Shown one piece after another: positions 1-7,814 of a stretch of DNA of 10,542 bases. Source of the stretch: an uncultured Porphyromonadaceae bacterium (GTDB lineage Bacteria > Bacteroidota > Bacteroidia > Bacteroidales > Muribaculaceae); assembly GCA_947176355.1 (NCBI GenBank), contig CAMWQY010000070.1, forward strand, positions 1 through 10,542, in the 5' to 3' direction. The first letter of the stretch is position 1. Each line of letters opens with the position of its first letter. The notes under the pieces are model-generated. The model saw only the letters and a program-made list of their open reading frames with translations, had not been told where the DNA came from and ran no database searches. The position numbers and the translations under genes were made by a program.

Positions 1-1
1 C

Positions 2-637
2 TTCACGTATGTGATGCCGGCTAAAAATGTAGTCCTCACTGCACGCTTCGTGTATGATCCCTCGTCTCCTGCCGAACCTTCCACTCCTGAATTCAAGGAT
101 TTCTCCCATATTAGCTTCAAGATGAATCCCTCCGATGCCGGATATGTATATTACGGCTATGAGGGAGATTATGAAGTGGGAACGAGACTAAGTATCTCTG
201 TAAGCACTAATGAGAATTACAAGTTTGTCAGTTGGACATGTGAAGGCATTGAGTTAGGCACTTCCTCAACTCTGGAGTATACGGTGCCAAAGGGTGACAG
301 GGTTCTTGAGGCTAACTTTGAATATAGTCCGACGAGTCCGGCAGAGCCTGGTGGGCAACGTCCTTTAAGAATGCTAAAGGTACAGTCTAATCCTAAGAAT
401 GCGGCAAGTGTCCGCTTTATTACTGATTCCTATCACGATGAAGGTCTGGTAGAAGAAGGTGTGTCTGTTCCTGTAGCGGCATCCGAAAATGAATACTATT
501 CTTTGGTTAATTGGACAGACGATGAAGGTAATGTTGTGTCAGTGGAATCAAGCTTTTTTTATGTAATGCCCGATCGTAAAGTGACTTTGACCGCGAACTT
601 CGCACACAACTACGACCCCACGAGTCCAGATGAACCG
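2..637 (+). repeat. Divergent InlB B-type repeats (end of one plus two complete) with YxPxSPxEP linkers
   Basis: This is a protein-level repeat inside the giant surface gene. Each unit ends in a V-M-P or V-P turn followed by a strand such as VVLTARF, RVLEANF or VTLTANF, and carries a central SWT or NWT, as in the divergent InlB B-repeat family. After each unit comes a proline-rich linker: YDPSSPAEP at 53-79, YSPTSPAEP at 323-349 and YDPTSPDEP at 611-637. The spacings of 270 and 288 nt give the unit length. The first copy is cut by the window edge. Confidence 0.7.
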
Positions 638-3600
638 GGAATTCCGAATCCGGACGGTTCTGTAGCCGAAAACATGGTAATGTGGCCCCGTATGGGTATG
701 TATGACGACACACACGTGCAGATTCTCTGCGAGACTCCGGGTGCAACTATCCACTATACCCTTGACGGTACCACTCCGAATGCCGATAGTCCAGTCTATA
801 CTGAACCTGTATTTGTGCCAAGCAACCTTCTTGTGAAGGCTATTGCCTACAAGGAGGGTATGGAGGATTCACCGGTAGTGAGCTATCAGGTGAAGGCTTA
901 CAAGACCGGGACCCCGGTATTTACGTTTGAGAGCATGAAGCTCAACATAACATCTGCAACTCCGGACGCGATCATCCGCTATACCACCGACTTCACCGAT
1001 CCTACTCCAGAAAGCGAAGTATTCACGACTCCTTTCTTGCCTGAGGAGAACTGCCGTATCAAGGCATACGCGAGCAAGGAGGGACTGGCAGACTCGCCAA
1101 TCAATATCTTTGTATTCCGTCGTGCGGATTATACCATCCCGGCTCCGACATTTTCCATCAATGATGAGGGAAAGCTCGTGATCACACCTTCTGTGAGTGG
1201 AGGCGAGACCCATTATACACTCGACGGTAGTGAACCGGATGCTACAAGTGCGATATACACTGAGCCTCTGACTCTCGACGGCAACTTTACCGTTAAGGCG
1301 TATACGACACACGTGAATTACTTTGATTCACCCGTAGGGGAATATGTCATTGACGGCTATCAGGTAGCAACTCCGACATACGAGTATAAGGATCTGGCAC
1401 TTACGCTTGCCACCTCCACGTCAGGGGCTATGGTCCGCTATACAACCGACGGAACTATACCGACGGAGGAATCTGCTGCATATTCTGCTCCTCTCAGGCT
1501 TACAGAAGATTGCAAGGTAGTGGCACGTGGTTTCAAAGCTAACTATGAGCCTTCTGACACGATCAGCTATACTTTCGTATATGCAGATCATGTGGTGGCA
1601 ACTCCTGTGATGAGATACGATTCGGAGGCCATGACTATCACGATGATTTGTGATACTGACGGTGCAGAGATCCGCTATACCGTCGATGGGGAGGCTCCGA
1701 CAGCAGAGACAGGAATCAAGTATGAAGGTCCGGTAGCTGTCGTGGGTAATCATACTTACACAGCCAAGGCATTCCGTAGCGACCTCTTCGCATCGGAAGA
1801 AGCTTCCGTGACAGTCGAGGACCAGAAAGTGCCGACTCCGACAGCAAGCTTTGCCAATAAGATGCTGACATTGTCGTGCAGAGACGCTGAGGCAGCTATT
1901 CGATATACAGTCGACGGCGCAGAGCCTACGGCAGAATCTGCACTATATGAAGCCCCTGTCGCTCTTACAGAAGACTGCACGGTGAAGTTCATCGCAATGC
2001 GCCAATATTTCCTGAATTCAGAGACAGGCACATACGACTTCAAGATTGCAGACCATCAGGTGGCAACTCCCGTGCTGACGTACGATCCGGAGACACTGAC
2101 TATCACAATGGCTTGCGACACTGACGGTGCCCAGATACGATATACCATCGACGGTGAAGCTCCGACAGCTGAGACCGGAATCAAGTATGAAGGTCCGATA
2201 GCTGTCGTAGGCAACCATACCTATACAGCCAAGGCATTCCGTAGCGATCTCTTCGATTCTGAATCGGCTTCGGTGGCAGTAGGTGACAGGAAAGTTACTA
2301 CTCCGGTCGTAACCCACAGTCTGGAGACGATGAAAGTCACTATGACTTGTGCTACAGCCGGCGCGCAGATCCGCTATACTACAGATGGCAGTGTGCCGAC
2401 TTCAACAACAGGAACAGTCTACACAGAGCCAATCGACATCACCGGCAACATGACCTTTACCGTCAGGGCTTTTTTAGCTGACTTTATCGAATCTGATGTG
2501 ACAGTTTACGAAGTTTCCAACATGAAGTTGCCTACTCCGACAGCAACTTACGGCAAGCACTTCCTTACATTGGAAAGCGAAGAAGAGTCTGCGCAGATAC
2601 GATATACGGTCAACGGAGATTATCCGACATCCTCATCGACGCTTTATAGCGCACCGATACCGATGACTGAAGACTGCACCGTGAGGTTCATTGCCACATT
2701 GCCGGGCTACAACGATTCTGATGAAGCCACCTATAACTTTGTGCTCAGCCAGTGGAAAGAATCCATTCCTGCAATAGGCAAGGATTTTGAAGGGCGCAGA
2801 GTATTTGTGGAAAATGCAGAAGGAGCAGCAATACGCGTGACAATCGATGGAGAAGAACGGCTTTGCAACAGTCTTGACTCAATCGACGTAGTGCCTGACA
2901 TGAGGCTTCTTGAAGTCTCAGCAATTGCCATCAATGAAGACCGCTACGATTCTGAGACTATTTCAGAAGAGTTAGTGTTCCATCTTCCCCCGAAGGTGAA
3001 TTATGACGGCCACGCAGTCCATTACGGACCAGCCGACGGAGATCCAGCTTCTGCATCTGCGAATGTAAGAATATACATGAATGATGTCTATCGAGATGGT
3101 GGAGTAGGAGAACGCACAATGGAAGTGACATATATGGCACGCTTGACAGCGGTGGCTACTTCAAACAATGCTTTCCGCAGCGATACCACAGCGCAGGATA
3201 TCGACTATTTCAACACCGGGCGCGTTGCCGCGGCAAGAAATGGGCATCATATTTCCGAAGGTTTCGGCACCTGGGGTGACAATCCGGATGAGTATACATA
3301 TCTCTATATCAACGGAGGAGAGATAGAGAAAGAAGACCTTGAATTCCTCGGGTCGCTTCCTAATCTCACTGCACTTCATTTCGCACCAAACCATACCACT
3401 ACAGAATCTTGCGACGGAGTCTTCGCAAACTCACCGCTCGAGACCATTTTCGCTTACAGCATACCTCAGGGAATGCTGAAGGGAATGAAGAGACTCACAA
3501 CAGTGATGTGGGGTATCACCAACGAGCGTATGCCGGAGGGTAGACTTGCAGAAGCCGACAACCCCAACATATTGCTTTGGGTGTTTGACGAAGATATGGC

Positions 3601-4531
3601 TCCTTCAGATGCAATCAACATCGTCACATATCCATACATTGGTGGTGATGCTCCTACCGATCCCGATGGAATTGGAGTGAGAGGAACGGCAAAGAAGGTG
3701 ACTCTTAAGCCCGGTTATCCTTTCGGCGTTCACATGCCGATTGATGTAGAGCACATAGAGCTGACCAAGGAGTTCACCATGCCGACAGTGATAGGGAAAT
3801 GTGCAGGATGGGAGACCATAACCCTCCCCTTCGACGCAGTTAGCATCATGCATGAGCAGGAAGGTGAAATTGTGCCATTCTCAATGTGGAGCGGACCGGA
3901 AGACAGTGTCAAGCCATTCTGGCTATACAGCGCCGCTGAAGAGGGCTGGGTAGCTGCCAATTCTATGAAGGCAAGGACACCTTACATCATATCCATGCCA
4001 AACAATGAAGACTACGTAAACGGCTATAATCTTCCCGGCGAAGTGACATTTGCTGCGGAGGGTGTGACCCTTGATCCCGGCAGTGCGATGCCGAAGGCTG
4101 ACAAATGGCTTGACGGGACAGAGTTTGTAGGCACCTTCATGCCGGTGGAGGAGACCGGAATACGGTCGATCAACGTCAACTTGTTGGCAGGTCGCGATTG
4201 GCTTGGCAGTGCATTCGTGACGGAAGACAAGACCCTTCCATTCGGGGCATATCTTCGCGGCGAGGGAATGCCAAAGCAGATCCCTGTCTTCGGCGACTGG
4301 AGCGGTGTGCTGACTCCTGTGGCAGAAGCCTCCGGTTCAGGTATATTGGTAGAGACTCCGGCAGCAGGCACTATCCGCGTCAGCGTCAGCCGTGAATGCA
4401 ATATTGCTGTGACTACGGCTACGGGCGTTGTGGTGCGTACGTTGCATCTGAAAGCAGGCGAGACACTCGACATCGAAGGCTTGGCGGGTGGCATATATAT
4501 CGTAGGTGGAGTGAAAGTAATGGTGAAATAA
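2..4531 (+). CDS. Giant secreted surface repeat protein, 5'-truncated by the window edge (InlB-type repeats, chitobiase-type modules, sorting-like C-terminus)
   Basis: The reading frame is open from base 2. The first residues (FTYVMPAKNVVLTARF) match the end of a later repeat (FFYVMPDRKVTLTANF), so the gene starts upstream and the GTG at 11 is not the real start. Numbering from that GTG, residues 1-200 hold divergent InlB B-type repeats separated by a YxPxSPxEP linker. Residues 222-914 hold nine modules like the chitobiase/beta-hexosaminidase C-terminal domain (PF13290 type), each with a core like RYTxDGxxPT, followed by a degenerate tenth around R942. Residues 1063-1170 contain a leucine-rich-like stretch (LEFLGSLPNLTALHF). 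Around residue 1267 is a WETITLPFDA motif of a kind I associate with Bacteroidales surface proteins. The last 65 residues end in GIYIVGGVKVMVK, resembling a type A sorting domain of type IX secretion. No catalytic motif is visible. Likely role, by inference: surface adhesion or glycan contact. It is probably the first visible gene of a four-gene operon. Confidence 0.9.
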   Translation, partial: FTYVMPAKNVVLTARFVYDPSSPAEPSTPEFKDFSHISFKMNPSDAGYVYYGYEGDYEVGTRLSISVSTNENYKFVSWTCEGIELGTSSTLEYTVPKGDRVLEANFEYSPTSPAEPGGQRPLRMLKVQSNPKNAASVRFITDSYHDEGLVEEGVSVPVAASENEYYSLVNWTDDEGNVVSVESSFFYVMPDRKVTLTANFAHNYDPTSPDEPGIPNPDGSVAENMVMWPRMGMYDDTHVQILCETPGATIHYTLDGTTPNADSPVYTEPVFVPSNLLVKAIAYKEGMEDSPVVSYQVKAYKTGTPVFTFESMKLNITSATPDAIIRYTTDFTDPTPESEVFTTPFLPEENCRIKAYASKEGLADSPINIFVFRRADYTIPAPTFSINDEGKLVITPSVSGGETHYTLDGSEPDATSAIYTEPLTLDGNFTVKAYTTHVNYFDSPVGEYVIDGYQVATPTYEYKDLALTLATSTSGAMVRYTTDGTIPTEESAAYSAPLRLTEDCKVVARGFKANYEPSDTISYTFVYADHVVATPVMRYDSEAMTITMICDTDGAEIRYTVDGEAPTAETGIKYEGPVAVVGNHTYTAKAFRSDLFASEEASVTVEDQKVPTPTASFANKMLTLSCRDAEAAIRYTVDGAEPTAESALYEAPVALTEDCTVKFIAMRQYFLNSETGTYDFKIADHQVATPVLTYDPETLTITMACDTDGAQIRYTIDGEAPTAETGIKYEGPIAVVGNHTYTAKAFRSDLFDSESASVAVGDRKVTTPVVTHSLETMKVTMTCATAGAQIRYTTDGSVPTSTTGTVYTEPIDITGNMTFTVRAFLADFIESDVTVYEVSNMKLPTPTATYGKHFLTLESEEESAQIRYTVNGDYPTSSSTLYSAPIPMTEDCTVRFIATLPGYNDSDEATYNFVLSQWKESIPAIGKDFEGRRVFVENAEGAAIRVTIDGEERLCNSLDSIDVVPDMRLLEVSAIAINEDRYDSETISEELVFHLPPKVNYDGHAVHYGPADGDPASASANVRIYMNDVYRDGGVGERTMEVTYMARLTAVATSNNAFRSDTTAQDIDYFNTGRVAAARNGHHISEGFGTWGDNPDEYTYLYINGGEIEKEDLEFLGSLPNLTALHFAPNHTTTESCDGVFANSPLETIFAYSIPQGMLKGMKRLTTVMWGITNERMPEGRLAEADNPNILLWVFDEDMAPSDAINIVTYPYIGGDAPTDPDGIGVRGTAKKVTLKPGYPFGVHMPIDVEHIELTKEFTMPTVIGKCAGWETITLPFDAVSIMHEQEGEIVPFSMWSGPEDSVKPFWLYSAAEEGWVAANSMKARTPYIISMPNNEDYVNGYNLPGEVTFAAEGVTLDPGSAMPKADKWLDGTEFVGTFMPVEETGIRSINVNLLAGRDWLGSAFVTEDKTLPFGAYLRGEGMPKQIPVFGDWSGVLTPVAEASGSGILVETPAAGTIRVSVSRECNIAVTTATGVVVRTLHLKAGETLDIEGLAGGIYIVGGVKVMVK
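674..2752 (+). repeat. Array of nine chitobiase C-terminal-type modules
   Basis: Nine tandem modules of 75-79 residues are marked by the core (R/H)YTxDGxxPT at nt 752, 977, 1211, 1436, 1673, 1901, 2138, 2372 and 2600. A degenerate tenth copy (IRVTIDGEE) has its R codon at 2834. The modules fall into two types. Modules 2, 4, 6 and 9 have an E-D-C or E-N-C motif (LTEDCTV). Modules 3, 5, 7 and 8 have a G-N-x-T motif (VVGNHTYTAKAF), and module 1 is weakly of this second type. Module 2 lacks the glycine of the DG pair. Modules of this family are common beta-sandwich appendages on Bacteroidota surface proteins; ligand binding is inferred only. Confidence 0.8.
1691..2255 (+). repeat. Direct repeat pair inside the module array (1691-1790 and 2156-2255)
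   Basis: Two 100-nt segments 465 nt apart align without gaps and differ at 10 positions by my count. They encode the same 33 residues (starting EAPTAETGIKYEGP) except for one V/I change, so nine of the ten differences are silent. The 465-nt offset equals two modules, which indicates that a two-module unit was duplicated in tandem. Confidence 0.8.
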
Positions 4532-4554
4532 TAACTCAAATGTATATAACGAAA

Positions 4555-6084
4555 ATGAAGTTTCTAAAGATTGCCGTCGTGGCAGGAGCCCTGTTGGGTT
4601 CCTTGCCGATGATGGCCCAAAAACTCGAATACCGGGACTTCAAGGCCACTAATGACATGTTTGCCCGATTGGCAGACACGCAGGTGATCGACCCAAACAG
4701 TGGCAAGAAAGCAGCCCTCATCAGGATCTACACTCCGTTTCCTAACGAAGTGCTCGGTTTTGACGGAGGTCTGTATCAGATTCTCGACCGCAAGCAGCAT
4801 GGTCCGGGAGAAGTGTGGCTATATGTCCCGGAGCGTACTCAGAAGGTGACTGTCAACCACCCCAAGTATAGCCCTACAGTGATTTGGTTTGACGGGATGG
4901 AAGCAGAGGCCGGCAAGACTTACTCTGTAGAGCTCAACGTAGAGGGTCGCAACGTAGCCTTGATCGCTTCGACGCCGAATGCAGAGATCACTGTCGATGG
5001 TGAGCTACAAGGAAAGTCTCCCGTCAATATGCACATGCCATTGGGTTCGCACATTGTGCGTGCCGAACTCGGGTCTTTGCTCTTTGAAGACATAGTCACA
5101 CTCACAGCTGACGGTGGCAATCAATTTACGTTGCAGATGGAAGATGAGAACCTAAAGTTTGGCGACGTCAATATAGAAGTAGCCGATGGAGCTGAACTAT
5201 GGTTTCAAGATAACCGCGAAGGTGTCGGTCAGCTTCACAAGCACCTGAAGGCGGGCAGTTATGTAGTCACGTCAAAGCTCCCCGACCATGAAGACCAGAC
5301 CACTACCTTCACCGTCGAAGCCGGCAAGACAAAGACCGTCACTGCCACACCACCTTTGCCCCACCTCGGATATCTTGAACTGGTCACCGAGCCGGCTTAC
5401 GGCGTCACTGTTATGGAGGGTGATTCAGTGGTCAACCTTCAGTCTACAATGCAGCTTCCCGTAGCACGCTACGAGTATGACTTCTCGAAGAAAGGTTACT
5501 ATCCTCAGAGCCTGAAGTTTCGGATCGAACGAGGAGAAACCTTGCGCGATACCATCCGCCTCGAGAGGATACAATATGTGAAGAAGACTACAGGCTATGC
5601 CGCTGTGTCGTTTGCCGCCAGCGGGATGCCGTCGGTAGGGTTCACGCTCGGTGGCTACTACGAGAACGTCAACTTAGAGGTCAGCTACAACCTCGGCATC
5701 AGCCGCAGCAAAGACGTAAGCTGGTATGACAGGACTGACAACGTATTCATGGGGCAACACAGCTACCGCCTGGATGAGATGGCAGTGCGTGCCGGCTATC
5801 AGCTGAGGTTTGCAGAGCGCTTCGGGCTCACCCCTCAGGCAGGGTTCATGATCCAGCGTCTGGCTGCCAAGGAGAGTAGATATCCGGGCAACGGATTCAC
5901 CCAGCCTTGTGTGACAGTGGGGGCACGTTTCTCCTACCATCCGATACAGCACGTAGGCTTCTTCATCACTCCTGAATACGGCATACCCGTATCCACAAAG
6001 GGTGATGTGGTAGATGTCTTCAAGCAGGGAGGCATGACAAGGGGTGGAATAAAGGGTTCGATAGGAGTTTCAGTTTCACTCTAA
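4555..6084 (+). CDS. Exported PEGA-domain protein with a probable outer-membrane beta-barrel C-terminus
   Basis: The protein is 509 residues from the ATG at 4555. That start gives a compact signal peptide (MKFLKIAVVAGALLGSLPMMAQ) with probable cleavage after MMA. An in-frame ATG at 4540, only 8 nt after the previous stop, would add five residues and is the alternative. Residues 23-118 form a beta-rich N-terminal region with GEVWLYVPERTQKVTVNHP, a pattern I associate with Bacteroidota PEGA proteins. A PEGA-like domain spans about 119-180 (STPNAEITVDGELQGKSP), with two more PEGA-like segments at about 202-268 and 272-340. From about 345 to the end, alternating hydrophobic/polar strands rich in G, Y and F (GYAAVSFA, SVGFTLGGYY, GFFITPEYG, GIKGSIGVSVSL) look like a small outer-membrane barrel. 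PEGA domains are usually thought to bind polysaccharide or cell wall, so this may anchor or organise surface partners; that role is inference. The coding frame continues upstream into gene 1, but that extension is out of frame with gene 1 and lacks a signal peptide. Confidence 0.88.
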   Translation: MKFLKIAVVAGALLGSLPMMAQKLEYRDFKATNDMFARLADTQVIDPNSGKKAALIRIYTPFPNEVLGFDGGLYQILDRKQHGPGEVWLYVPERTQKVTVNHPKYSPTVIWFDGMEAEAGKTYSVELNVEGRNVALIASTPNAEITVDGELQGKSPVNMHMPLGSHIVRAELGSLLFEDIVTLTADGGNQFTLQMEDENLKFGDVNIEVADGAELWFQDNREGVGQLHKHLKAGSYVVTSKLPDHEDQTTTFTVEAGKTKTVTATPPLPHLGYLELVTEPAYGVTVMEGDSVVNLQSTMQLPVARYEYDFSKKGYYPQSLKFRIERGETLRDTIRLERIQYVKKTTGYAAVSFAASGMPSVGFTLGGYYENVNLEVSYNLGISRSKDVSWYDRTDNVFMGQHSYRLDEMAVRAGYQLRFAERFGLTPQAGFMIQRLAAKESRYPGNGFTQPCVTVGARFSYHPIQHVGFFITPEYGIPVSTKGDVVDVFKQGGMTRGGIKGSIGVSVSL

Positions 6085-6103
6085 TTCAAGCAGAATATCA
6101 ACA

Positions 6104-7777
6104 ATGAAGACAAGACACATATTCGGATGGCTTGCAGCGGCATTTCTGACACTTGCCGGGGTAGCCGCCTGCAGCGACAACTACGATACGGGACTCATGC
6201 CTACGAAAAACCAGCTCGAACTGAAGGTAGACGGACACACGTCGGCCTTCAGCGTAGACTACGGGGCTGCCCCGGACGACAAAATAGAGGTGCAAGTCGA
6301 GAGCAATACGCTCTGGAAGGTATCCATAGAGTGTGAGGGGGGGTGGTGTACTGCCGACAAGATGACCGGACGCGGCAACGAGATCATAACTCTAAGCATA
6401 CTTGAGAACATCAACAAGGAGCGAAGTGCCAGGATCATGGTCTACGTAGTCGATGCCGACGGTGAAGCAGTCTCCAACGAGGGCACCACCAGCATAGAGA
6501 TGACTCTCAAGCAGGCAGTAAGCGACGTAAGACTGTCGCCATCATCGTTAGAGCCTTTCGAGGCGCAGAATCCCAGAAGCCAGGAATTCACAATTATCTC
6601 AAATGTAAACTGGACACTCGACGTCAGCTATGAGGGTGAGAATCCAACGGAATTCGTCATGATCACACCTCTCAGTGGAATGACACAGGGCGTCAACGGC
6701 ACTTACGCCGGTTCTGAGGGCGCCACATTCATGATGACGTTGCAAGACAACCGTACGGCAGCCGACAGGAAGGCATTTCTCAACCTTGTGAGTGCAGTCT
6801 CACGCTACACTATTGAGATCACCCAGACAAAATCGTCGTATACATTTGATGTAACTCCCTCTGAAAACCAGACAGTCGGTGCAGTAGGTGGTGAGATACC
6901 ATTTGGAGTGCTCTCGCCCAACTCAGGTTGGGATGCAATATGCTCCGCCTCATGGGTGACGCTTACAGTGCCATCCATTGCCGAAGGAAGCATGTCGCGA
7001 GTGGAGACAGTAGCCAAGATAGCTCCTTCTGACGGACAATACCGTTCCACTCAGATTCTTTTCAAGCCCCGTGACGATCGCTATCCGCAACAAACTGTCA
7101 CTATAGTGCAGACGGGCATCGACGTATATTTCGAGGCGAGCCGTATCGACAACGTAGGTGTGGTGAAGGAGAAAGGAGACGAAATTATGGTAGAGGTCGA
7201 TTCTCGCTTTAACTGGACAGCCTCAGCACCATCATGGATCAACCTCTCCAGTACGTCCGGCTATGGGTCAAGCACATTTGAAGCATATATTGAAGCAAAC
7301 TATGGCAATGAAAACCGCACCGGCTTCATCACCATAACTCCGGAGCCAACGTATACCCAAGAGGGAATCATTCTTGACCCCTCGAGATTCGGATTAGCCC
7401 CGATAAGTCTTGGCGTCACACAGTTTGGCGGCCACGAGCCGGCTGTCAGTGTGCCATGGCTTGCAGACGGATACACGCAGACTTCTGCCACAATCGAGTT
7501 TAACTATTATTCTCCGTTTGCGGCAATAGTCGAAGCCGGACTCTTCTGGAAGAGAGAGGATGCATCTGAATGGAATTACGTTCCTGCATCAGTCAGCGAT
7601 CCGACTGAGGGTAAAATAACCGTAGACCTTACTTCACTCAATCCCGCAACCAAGTATGTGGCACGAGGCTACGTCAAGGATGCTAACGGAGGAGAGAAGG
7701 AAGGCTCAGCGAGCTATCCATTCTCTACTGCCGGACAGTATCCAAGCAACGGAGACAATCCGACACCCTCCAATTAA
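6104..7777 (+). CDS. Surface lipoprotein with four BACON-like domains and a C-terminal Fn3-like domain
   Basis: The protein is 557 residues and starts 19 nt after the preceding stop. It has a type II signal peptide ending in the lipobox V-A-A-C at residues 20-23. The next residues, SDNYD, are acidic in the way of the Bacteroidota surface-export signal for lipoproteins, so display on the outer leaflet is plausible. Four beta-sandwich domains follow at about 34-138, 141-242, 246-338 and 340-442. Each has the BACON pattern of a tryptophan-containing strand (TLWKV, NWTL, SGWDA, NWTA) and a closing strand ending around Q (LKQA, ITQTK, IVQTG, VTQFG). Residues 443-544 resemble an Fn3 domain (LNPATKYVARGYVKD). 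BACON domains are usually described as carbohydrate- or mucin-binding. No enzyme domain is attached and no SusC/SusD pair lies nearby, so this does not look like an ordinary polysaccharide-utilisation lipoprotein. A binding or scaffold role is inferred. Confidence 0.9.
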   Translation: MKTRHIFGWLAAAFLTLAGVAACSDNYDTGLMPTKNQLELKVDGHTSAFSVDYGAAPDDKIEVQVESNTLWKVSIECEGGWCTADKMTGRGNEIITLSILENINKERSARIMVYVVDADGEAVSNEGTTSIEMTLKQAVSDVRLSPSSLEPFEAQNPRSQEFTIISNVNWTLDVSYEGENPTEFVMITPLSGMTQGVNGTYAGSEGATFMMTLQDNRTAADRKAFLNLVSAVSRYTIEITQTKSSYTFDVTPSENQTVGAVGGEIPFGVLSPNSGWDAICSASWVTLTVPSIAEGSMSRVETVAKIAPSDGQYRSTQILFKPRDDRYPQQTVTIVQTGIDVYFEASRIDNVGVVKEKGDEIMVEVDSRFNWTASAPSWINLSSTSGYGSSTFEAYIEANYGNENRTGFITITPEPTYTQEGIILDPSRFGLAPISLGVTQFGGHEPAVSVPWLADGYTQTSATIEFNYYSPFAAIVEAGLFWKREDASEWNYVPASVSDPTEGKITVDLTSLNPATKYVARGYVKDANGGEKEGSASYPFSTAGQYPSNGDNPTPSN

Positions 7778-7814
7778 CGATTAATTATTAACTATAAATT
7801 ATTAATTATAAATG
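7773..7814 (+). repeat. Heptanucleotide tandem repeat spanning the gene 3/gene 4 junction
   Basis: Six consecutive 7-nt units fill this stretch: ATTAACG, ATTAATT, ATTAACT, ATAAATT, ATTAATT, ATAAATG. The first unit contains the stop codon of the BACON lipoprotein gene and the last contains the ATG of the next gene. As 14-nt units, 7783-7796 and 7797-7810 differ at one position. The tract has almost no G or C and shows no Shine-Dalgarno motif, as is usual for Bacteroidota. Confidence 0.75.

Noticed and set aside
869..2317. Minus-strand open frames opposite the module array
   Set aside because: They recur with the repeat period and are rich in C, R, H and S, as expected for the complement of the repeated modules rather than genes.
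4396..4554. Upstream extension of the PEGA-protein frame into gene 1
   Set aside because: The added residues are R/G/C-rich, unlike an N-terminus of this family, overlap gene 1 by 136 nt, and would put the clear signal peptide in the middle of the protein.
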